Assembly (NCBI GenBank): GCA_958450365.1
Contig: CAUEEP010000927.1
Span: 1,417,001 to 1,481,000 of the forward strand
Length of the DNA stretch: 64,000 nucleotides
DNA from: Mesorhabditis belari
Lineage: Eukaryota > Nematoda > Chromadorea > Rhabditida > Rhabditidae
Reading direction: 5' to 3'
This document shows, piece after piece, positions 55,846 through 64,000 of this stretch (the stretch's first letter is position 1; every line of letters begins with the position of its first letter). A program made the position numbers and the translations under genes. The notes under the pieces are model-generated. The model saw only the letters and a list, made by a program, of their open reading frames with translations, was not told where the DNA came from and did no database searches.

Positions 55846-56551
55846 TAAACAAATGGGATTAGATCAAGAAAATTAATCAAAGGGTGCCTAGAGGCAATGC
55901 AAATCAATGATGACAGGATCTGGATAGCCTAGAGAAGCGATTGGGTTATGAAAAGACTCAAGTGATTCGAATGGCTTGGATTTAAATGAAAAGAATTAGA
56001 AAATAAACTTATTTCAAAGTATCTATGAAAAGTGATGCAGCAGCTAAGAATTTAAAGTTGTATTGGGTAATTGCTGTTAGTGAGTAAATGATTAGACGGT
56101 TCTTCTTAAATCAGTCTCTGTTTTCAAGCCAGTTTCTCTTAAAATTGTAAACGAATTACACGGAGTGTTGTAGTCTTGTGTGTTTTTAAAGATTTTAAAG
56201 ATGTGTATTTTTAAACTATTGTGTTAGATGCACAATTTATCTAATCACGAAACGAGAGGTCAAAACAAAACAAAAATGAATTGCGAAGCGAAAAGAACGA
56301 CTACACTACACTACGATTGGCGTTGGCTTAAACACAAGATATTCAGTCAAAATAGTTAGTGCTATTTGAAAATAAAAAAGGGATCTTCCTTTTGGGAATC
56401 TATTCGCAAACAATAACTATTCCCAACACGGAGTTCGCTCCGAAGTGCATTTAGTTTCTTGTAAAACTTTGAATTTCAGAATATAGATTTGGCCGAACTC
56501 TTTATAGTTAGAGTCTTGTTCATGATTTCATTTTAAAATTCTTTCATTTGT

Positions 56552-56567
56552 GGCCCTAAAGAGGGCC
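56552..56567 (-). terminator. Histone mRNA 3' stem-loop (H3-1)
   Basis: Same 16-nt hairpin as the other genes, 39 bp beyond the H3 stop. Confidence 0.93.
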
Positions 56568-56605
56568 GTTGGGTTTGGGGTTTTCTGGTGTTCAGCGAGA
56601 CACAC

Positions 56606-57593
<988 letters not shown>

Positions 57594-57636
57594 GAAATCA
57601 CGAGAAGCAATTCTCAAAACAAAACCCCAACCCAAC

Positions 57637-57652
57637 GGCCCTCTTTAGGGCC
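57637..57652 (+). terminator. Histone mRNA 3' stem-loop (H4)
   Basis: GGCCCTCTTTAGGGCC, 43 bp after the H4 stop, with the same upstream ACCCCAACCCAAC element. Confidence 0.93.
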
Positions 57653-57889
57653 ACAAATGAACCAAACAAAAATTAGATTGCTTTGCAAAAAACTATTATG
57701 ATAAAGATTTGTTTTTGTAGTGGAAGATTAATCAAACTGCATCAAACTCCAGCAAGACTTTAAGTTCACATCAACTAAATAAGAAAGGTACATCTTGGAC
57801 GCCTCGTAGGAGTTACTCAATGATCAGAATTTCAATTCTAAAGTCAACTCGATCTCCTGCATCCTGCAATCCTGCAATCTCACTCAAGA

Positions 57890-58006
57890 ATGTCTGGACG
57901 TGGTAAAGGAGGCAAAGCCAAGACCGGAGGCAAAGCGAAATCCCGCGAAATCCCTGCAATAAAGTCATCCGGTAAGACTGACAATGAACATCAATTCTGC
58001 TTCTAA
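57890..58006 (+). pseudogene. Truncated H2A remnant
   Basis: ATG is followed by 19 codons identical in protein sequence to the H2A N-terminus ([19 protein letters not shown]). It then diverges to unrelated sequence and stops after 38 codons. It has no stem-loop and no recognisable TATA box, and lies in the spacer between the two histone units. It probably marks an unequal exchange or an old third unit. Confidence 0.85.
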
Positions 58007-58304
58007 AATACAGTATCCAGAGCATTTGTTCCCATTTTCGTGGGTAAAATTCTAACTTATTCCAATTCTAAAGTGTAGTAAACTAGCAGCAAGTATTATA
58101 TTCAGACTAACCAGGTAAGTACAGTTTGTTTCATTTTATTATACCAGATTTCACGAGCAATCAACCAGCTTCTGAAATTGAGCCCTTTACAGTTAATTCA
58201 GAAACACTTATCCATTGCCTACGGTACTCTTGTTTTCAAATTATCGATTCACATCGCTCAAAGCTACTCCATTTTTAACCTAGATGTTCCTTTTGTACAT
58301 TCAA

Positions 58305-58430
58305 CAAGTCATTGGCATCACTCCAGGCATTTTGGCGCCCAATTTCCCCTCCAGGTCATTGGGAAAGATTGGGTGAGGGATGAGAGGATTGAGAGACGAG
58401 TGTTTGGGTCCAGTTGGGATGCCGAAAAGG
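58305..58430 (-). promoter_or_regulatory. Conserved histone spacer block, inverted copy
   Basis: The complement of the 55722 and 60520 blocks: CATTGGCATCACTCCAGGCA, then TTTTGGCGCCCAATTTCCCC and GACGAGTGTTTGGGTCCAGT. The E2F-like core here is ATTGGGCGCCAAAA on the minus strand. It lies between the H4 and H2A-2 genes. Confidence 0.6.
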
Positions 58431-58786
58431 AATCAAGAGCTGTATGGGAAGATGTATGGGAATCAAGAGCTAACTTTTGAGAAGTAAGCTGGATTCTAGC
58501 TTACAAATATAATTCATAGAGCCTAGTTTTCAAGCTTTTTACTTTTGAATGTAGTCCTACTGTAACCATAGTATCAAAGCTTAGGCATTGAAAAATTTGC
58601 CTGGTCGATAAAAAGCTTTGCTCCTACTCAACAGAGACAGCAAATTGACTCAAATTTGATTAGCCATTGGAGATTTGCACTAGTTTTGCTAATAACACCG
58701 ACAACTTAGTCTTTGCATTACAAGTCACAATAGTCGATTAAAGGATTTGTTAGAATATTTTTAAATTAATATCTGCTTTCATTTGT

Positions 58787-58802
58787 GGCCCTAAAGAGGG
58801 CC
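58787..58802 (-). terminator. Histone mRNA 3' stem-loop (H2A-2)
   Basis: Same hairpin, 42 bp beyond the second H2A stop. Confidence 0.93.
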
Positions 58803-58843
58803 GTTGGGTTTGGGGTTTTTGTTGGTTGTTCAACAGCAACAGC

Positions 58844-59227
58844 TTATTCCTTGTCTCCGGCGGTCTTCTTTGGGAGAAGAACGGCTTGGATGTTTGGAAG
58901 AACTCCTCCTTGAGCGATGGTGACTCCGGACAACAATTTGTTCAACTCCTCGTCGTTTCTGACGGCCAATTGGAGATGGCGGGGGTTGATTCTGGTCTTC
59001 TTGTTGTCACGAGCGGCATTACCGGCCAACTCCAACACCTCAGCAGCGAGGTATTCGAGCACGGCGGCAAGGTAGACTGGGGCTCCAGCTCCGACACGTT
59101 GAGCATAGTGGCCCTTGCGGAGGAGACGGTGAAGACGACCAACGGGGAATTGGAGTCCGGCACGAACCGAGCGGGATTTCGCCTTGCCTCCGGTCTTGGC
59201 TTTGCCTCCTTTACCACGTCCAGACAT
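58844..59227 (-). CDS. Histone H2A, copy 2
   Basis: 127 residues, protein-identical to copy 1 at 54238-54621, with only a few synonymous changes (for example near 59110 and 59150). This points to recent duplication or ongoing gene conversion. It is divergently paired with H2B at 59501, has a stem-loop ending, and the start was chosen at MSGRG for the same reasons as copy 1. Confidence 0.98.
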   Translation of the reverse strand: MSGRGKGGKAKTGGKAKSRSVRAGLQFPVGRLHRLLRKGHYAQRVGAGAPVYLAAVLEYLAAEVLELAGNAARDNKKTRINPRHLQLAVRNDEELNKLLSGVTIAQGGVLPNIQAVLLPKKTAGDKE

Positions 59228-59500
59228 TGTTGAGAGAGTTGAAGAGAGATTGGTGACTGAGAACTGTCGATGGATTTTTTGGGGAATTGCAGGGTTTATA
59301 AGGGTTTTGGAGTGAATGGGCGGGATCAAGATAAGAGAGAAGGGAAAGAGGGAAATTGTAGAGAGATTGGGGTACCCCCAGGGTCAGCCTTCAGCATCAT
59401 TCGTAACTCCGCCCCTCCACCCAATCTCTCATATAAGAGCCCCTCCAAACCCCAATCTTCATCTTGTGTTCGACAACCCAAGCCAACTCTCAACCTCATC
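59228..59500. promoter_or_regulatory. Bidirectional H2A/H2B promoter, unit 2
   Basis: Nearly identical to 54622-54893: TATA motifs near 59296 (minus) and 59431 (plus), the GGGCGGG box near 59317 and CCCCAGGGTCAGCCTTCAGC near 59375 are all kept. Confidence 0.85.
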
Positions 59501-59872
59501 ATGCCGCCAAAGCCATCCGCCAAGGGAGCCAAGAAGGCCGCCAAGACCCAGAAGACCCCTCGTTCGGGAGACAAGAAGAGAAGAAAGTCGAGAAAGGAGT
59601 CCTACTCGGTCTACATCTACCGTGTCCTCAAGCAAGTCCACCCCGACACCGGTGTCTCCTCCAAAGCCATGTCAATCATGAACTCTTTCGTGAATGACGT
59701 CTTTGAGCGCATCGGTGCCGAGGCTTCTCGTTTGGCTCACTACAACAAACGGTCAACGATCTCATCCCGTGAAATCCAGACCGCTGTCCGTCTCATCTTG
59801 CCTGGAGAGCTCGCCAAGCACGCTGTCTCTGAGGGTACCAAGGCTGTCACCAAGTACACCTCATCCAAATAA
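59501..59872 (+). CDS. Histone H2B, copy 2
   Basis: 123 residues, protein-identical to copy 1. Differences are synonymous (TCC/TCT, CTC/TTG, GCC/GCT). An ORF extends upstream to 59270, but the MPPKPSAKG start is the conserved one and is preceded by a TATA box about 65 bp upstream. A stem-loop lies at 59915. Confidence 0.98.
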   Translation: MPPKPSAKGAKKAAKTQKTPRSGDKKRRKSRKESYSVYIYRVLKQVHPDTGVSSKAMSIMNSFVNDVFERIGAEASRLAHYNKRSTISSREIQTAVRLILPGELAKHAVSEGTKAVTKYTSSK

Positions 59873-59914
59873 ATCTCCTAGAGATTTAGATGGAAACAAA
59901 ACCCCCAACCCAAC

Positions 59915-59930
59915 GGCCCTCTTTAGGGCC
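59915..59930 (+). terminator. Histone mRNA 3' stem-loop (H2B-2)
   Basis: GGCCCTCTTTAGGGCC with the common upstream CCCAACCCAAC element. Confidence 0.93.
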
Positions 59931-60519
59931 ACAAATGATCAGAAAGATTCAAATTTTGAAACTCTAGGAAATAAGACGTTATAAATATTGAATTACAATT
60001 GTTTTCCTCGAAGAAAGTATTGATACTTTTGTAAAAATGGATAGAAATTTGACTTATTTTCGCAATAAACCAAAGTTCTAGGATCGCCAAGCAAAGGAAA
60101 GCAAATGTCTTGCTTGATTAAGCATTTCGAGCCAAAAGATGGTTTTATCACTAAAACTACTCTCAAGAACTTGCTACTTTAACTGTGTTCTCGATGGTTC
60201 CTTTTGGTTAGCTTTTAGACAGTAAAGAGACGCCTTATACAGTAAATAAAAATATGGAATCTAATCTGCAAAAATTGCTAATGACACGCTTAAAGCCGAG
60301 TTTGGAGTTCACCTTCACAATACAAAGCATTTTCACTCTTAACTTGTTCTAAATTGAGTAAAATCAAGTTTTTCAGTTCACGTTTGCATTTCAGTTTCTT
60401 ACAGTTTACGAGTCAAAAGTGACAAACTAGTATATTAAAGTCTATTCAGCACATTGAGTTCCGCAAAATTTACAACTTTCGGTTCTCAATTTCAACAAAC
60501 CTTGGGTTAATTCTTTTCG

Positions 60520-60645
60520 GCATCTTGACTGGGCCCAAACTCTCGTTTCCTAATTCTCTTTTGATTGACTCACTCTCTCCCCCAATGGTCTCATTTTTGG
60601 AGGGAAATTTGGCGCCAAAACGCCTGGAGTGATGCCAATGGCTTT
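60520..60645 (+). promoter_or_regulatory. Conserved histone spacer block, best copy
   Basis: The core at 60608-60619 is a perfect palindrome, TTTGGCGCCAAA, matching the E2F/DP consensus on both strands. The flanks GGAGGGAAA and CGCCTGGAGTGATGCCAATG are shared with the other copies. It lies between H2B-2 and H3-2. The remaining 59935-60515 and 60650-61150 spacers show no genes. Confidence 0.6.
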
Positions 60646-61155
60646 GGTTCGGATAGCCTGGAGGAGTGATTGGCTCAAGAGAAAGAGCCAAAGGTAAAAG
60701 TGTCACCAGAGCTATGTGGATCCGTAAGCATAATTTGTCTTGGTTTGAAATTCAGATATGAATTCAGCTCTTGTGAATGTAGGCCCGAAACTTAAAACCA
60801 TACATGGAAATTTCCCAAAACAAATTTTTCTTAAGAAAAGCAGTTTTAAGGTTAGCTATGAATGCTAACAAATTGAAGTTGTTTGAAAGCTGTTAGTGGG
60901 TAGAAGTTTCAACGGTTCTGAGTCAATTCAGGGTGGCAAATTTCTCTTAACATTGTAAAATAATAGCAGAGACAAGTTCAGTATCCCTTGTTCAACTTTT
61001 AGTTTAAAAAATTGCTAGACTTTATTTAATCAAAGATCTAACAAGTCTAGCAGTATATTGTGCATAGAGCTCTAAAACTCTTTAGAGTCTTAGTGGATGA
61101 TGTCATTGCAGGCTTTTTAGAACCTTGGTTCGTGATTTCATTTTATTTCATTTGT

Positions 61156-61171
61156 GGCCCTAAAGAGGGCC
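61156..61171 (-). terminator. Histone mRNA 3' stem-loop (H3-2)
   Basis: Same hairpin, 42 bp beyond the second H3 stop. Confidence 0.93.
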
Positions 61172-61212
61172 GTTGGGTTTGGGGTTTTTCAATGGTTCAG
61201 TGCTGCGAACAT

Positions 61213-61865
<653 letters not shown>

Positions 61866-61928
61866 ATGTCTGAACGTGGAAAGGGGAGGCTCAAAGCGTC
61901 ATGGCAAAGTTCTAACCAAGCCGTTTAG
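61866..61928 (+). pseudogene. H4 remnant
   Basis: The start matches H4 (ATGTCTGAACGTGGAAAGG), with one base changing Gly2 of the mature protein to Glu. Internal deletions then remove the tail lysine repeats, leaving CAAAGCGTCATGGCAAAGTT from the H4 KRHRK region out of frame. It ends after 20 codons and has no stem-loop. Confidence 0.88.
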
Positions 61929-61929
61929 C

Positions 61930-63550
61930 TACAAGAGAACCAAATCAAAACTAAACTTTCTTAATTGATAAGTTAACAAGAATTAAATGGCAAATGCTCA
62001 AAAGAATATAAAAATGTAGAGTTGCAGAGTTTAAACAGCAATGTTATTTGAAATATATATTTGTAGATACTTTATTCAACACCTGAAATAAAGTGCGCTA
62101 GATTTAAGATGAATGCACATGAATTCATACAAATAACACGAAAAGGGCCAATAAAAAGCAAAAAAGCAACAATATATTTAGTATATGGGTAGCACAGATA
62201 ACGTCAAGAATCCATTAGAGCCTCAAGACCAAGATCATCCAAAGATAATTTAAAGGTTTCGAGACTATTGGACTCTCACAAAACTCTGGGGAGTCGATTT
62301 CAAATTCTGGCATTTCTTATTGGAAAAGAGTTATACACAAACTTATTGGAGGTGACTGGAATTTCTAAAACGAATAGTTTAGACCAATAGTTTCAAGTTC
62401 AAGCTACCATTAAATAGGATTCATTTATGAGTCTTATGGTCTTCAAAACATAAGATTTTGAGAGCCAGTGTTAAACTTTTTGAGTCCTGGACACAAGCAT
62501 TAGAATATAAGTGTTTGAAGCTATCATGATTTGAAAATATCATGATTTCTAGGCCGTTTTTTCTTACTAGCGACATGGAAGGATCTTATTGGTCTGAATG
62601 CATGATCACTTCCATAAAAAATTAATCCTGCCATTAATCAAATAGAGATTTGGAACAATTTGACAAATTTATCTTTTTTCATCCCTTCCCGATTATCCCG
62701 TTCTTTTGTTGACCTTTAAAACTTTAAAGATGCCTTTAAACCTTTAAAATAGACCTTTAAATAGAGCATTGGACCATTAATATAGATCCAATGCCCTCCA
62801 GATTAGGTACTTTGACACAAAAAAGAGGAAAAGATACCCGAAATCCGAAGTTTAGGTCTGTGGACTGAAAGCGAGATTGAGACAAAGATCCCAAGTTTTT
62901 CAAAGTTTTCCAAACGGACCCAAAAATGAGCGAAACCTTGCTAGCAATGTTTCGCAAATGGAAAAACGCCATCGACAGGTCCTCGAATTTCTACGATTAA
63001 ATTGAGAATTCGAATTTTTATGAAACAAAAGTGAATTCTGGAACGCACGAAGGCGTTTAGACTTGAAAGACCGTCAAAATAAGTGGAAAAGTTTTTTCAT
63101 TAATAAAGCCGGTTCATTTACCCAATTTTGCCTCCACTGCTTTCCAGGATAGCCCTTACTGGATAGAGTTTATTTTCAAGTGCTCATAGTGTTGCGTAGA
63201 GTCGTTATCCTATGATTTTTAAGCTTTATCCTTGCTTTTGGTGGAGTTTCTGTGATTTTTTGGGCATTCTGTCTGTATGATTGTGTCACAACAAACGAGT
63301 GGGTTCTTTTTCGTGAAATTTTTCCATTTTTTGCTCAACCCCTCCAACATTATCCGTTTTTTCTGATCTCATTGCCAATCTGTTCATTTTTTCTTACGTA
63401 AACCTTTAACTTTTCGCTGTTTTCGGACTTGTGCACGGTGTTTCTGTGAAATAAAATGGTTCTTTATTATCAATACTTTATTCGTGTAAGCATGAAAAAG
63501 TGAAAAGGGAATATGTGCAATTGACAAAATGAAATAAAAGCTAGTCAGAT
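61930..63550. other. No gene recognised
   Basis: AT-rich DNA. Positions 62055-62110 match the flanks of the minisatellite at 25322-25592. A minus-strand ORF at 62757-62972 has no recognisable domain or convincing splice context. Confidence 0.4.
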
Positions 63551-63686
63551 AATCATAGATGCCCAATACCCACTGCCATAATAGCAGAGTAAAAGTACAA
63601 ATAGGAGCCAAAGATTTCAAAAGATTTAAGTATAGGGCAGAATTGAAATGGCTTGTTTGAAAGTTCTAATTCGTTTACGGAATGCT

Positions 63687-63998
63687 TCATTGAGACGGCA
63701 TGTAGAAGGCCATAAATTGAAAGGCCGAGATCAGCGCGTGAAACACGTAGATACAACTCGTCGCTGGGTTGATTTGGCGGCGGAAACACAAGCTATGTTC
63801 CCTGAACAAAGGAAAACTGTAATTTAGGCCTGAATTGAGTCCCTGTTTGATTTCTCCGCGAAGCTCGTTTGCACGAGAAACGAGTGCCGAGTGATTTTCG
63901 CCGCGATCAACTCGTTGAAGTCCTTGCACCTGTGAAAGAAAACCACTGGCCTGGGCAGAAAGGTCACCTTGGAAGGAACGAAACACAATGTGAATCAC
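63687..63998 (-). CDS. 3' part of an unrecognised gene (partial)
   Basis: A minus-strand ORF open from the window edge contains a helical, charged stretch (GLQRVDRGENHSALVSRANE, then LRGEIKQGLNSG) with good coding character and a CTTTCACAG acceptor near 63929. Downstream it continues to a stop at 63687 through sequence of weaker coding character (FRRQINPATS). The reading frame of the last 140 bp is uncertain, as an alternative frame is also open. I do not recognise the family. Confidence 0.45.
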   Translation of the reverse strand: MIHIVFRSFQGDLSAQASGFLSQVQGLQRVDRGENHSALVSRANELRGEIKQGLNSGLNYSFPLFREHSLCFRRQINPATSCIYVFHALISAFQFMAFYMPSQ

Positions 63999-64000
63999 AG

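Overview
The window is AT-rich nuclear DNA from a nematode. Four things point to this: a 20-exon gene of the nematode-specific moulting family MLT-10/MLTN with its repeated LSP motifs; very short introns (down to about 37 nt) with TTTTCAG/TTTTAG acceptors; replication-dependent histone genes ending in a stem-loop with a CUUU loop; and interstitial tracts of TTAGGC, the nematode telomere repeat. Histone H3 has KLPFQR where, from memory, Caenorhabditis elegans has RAPFQR. I therefore favour a nematode outside C. elegans, but I cannot name the species.

Layout. 0.6-7 kb, minus strand: a stomatin/MEC-2-type membrane gene whose last exon lies left of the window; its 5' exons are uncertain and may lie at 8-10 kb. 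7-29.9 kb: no gene I can assemble. It is filled with minisatellites, telomere-like tracts, fold-back elements, mariner-type MITEs, tRNA-like pseudogenes and segmental duplications. 29.9-37.3 kb, minus: the complete mlt-10-like gene (about 825 codons by my splice model, all phases consistent), with a U3 snoRNA gene on the same strand inside one intron. 38.8-41.0 kb, minus: a complete 4-exon gene for mitochondrial fission process protein 1 (MTFP1/MTP18). Between and beside these lie inverted, partial copies of the first mlt-10-like exons. 43.2-50.9 kb, plus: two tandem paralogous extracellular modules with matching exon phases. The first has a signal peptide; the second ends in hydrophobic tails that look like GPI signals. 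51.9-53.1 kb, minus: a small HMG-box protein (HMG-1.1 type) with two candidate last exons.

54.1-61.9 kb: a histone cluster made of two copies of the unit H2A<>H2B, H3<>H4. Each pair is divergently transcribed from a roughly 265-bp shared promoter. In unit 2 the H4 is a deleted remnant, and the spacer between the units carries a truncated H2A. All seven intact genes end in the same 16-nt stem-loop. Each spacer between gene pairs holds one copy of an uncharacterised conserved block centred on an E2F-like TTTGGCGCC motif. 62-64 kb: mostly unassigned, with the end of an unrecognised minus-strand gene at the right edge.

I found no clear multi-gene novel system. The observations most worth following are the conserved histone spacer block, the MITE cluster that may supply a splice donor to the mlt-10-like gene, the alternative HMG exon, the fold-back element with tRNA-like arms, and the tandem extracellular modules with alternative C-termini. 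All splice models were made by eye from sequence alone.
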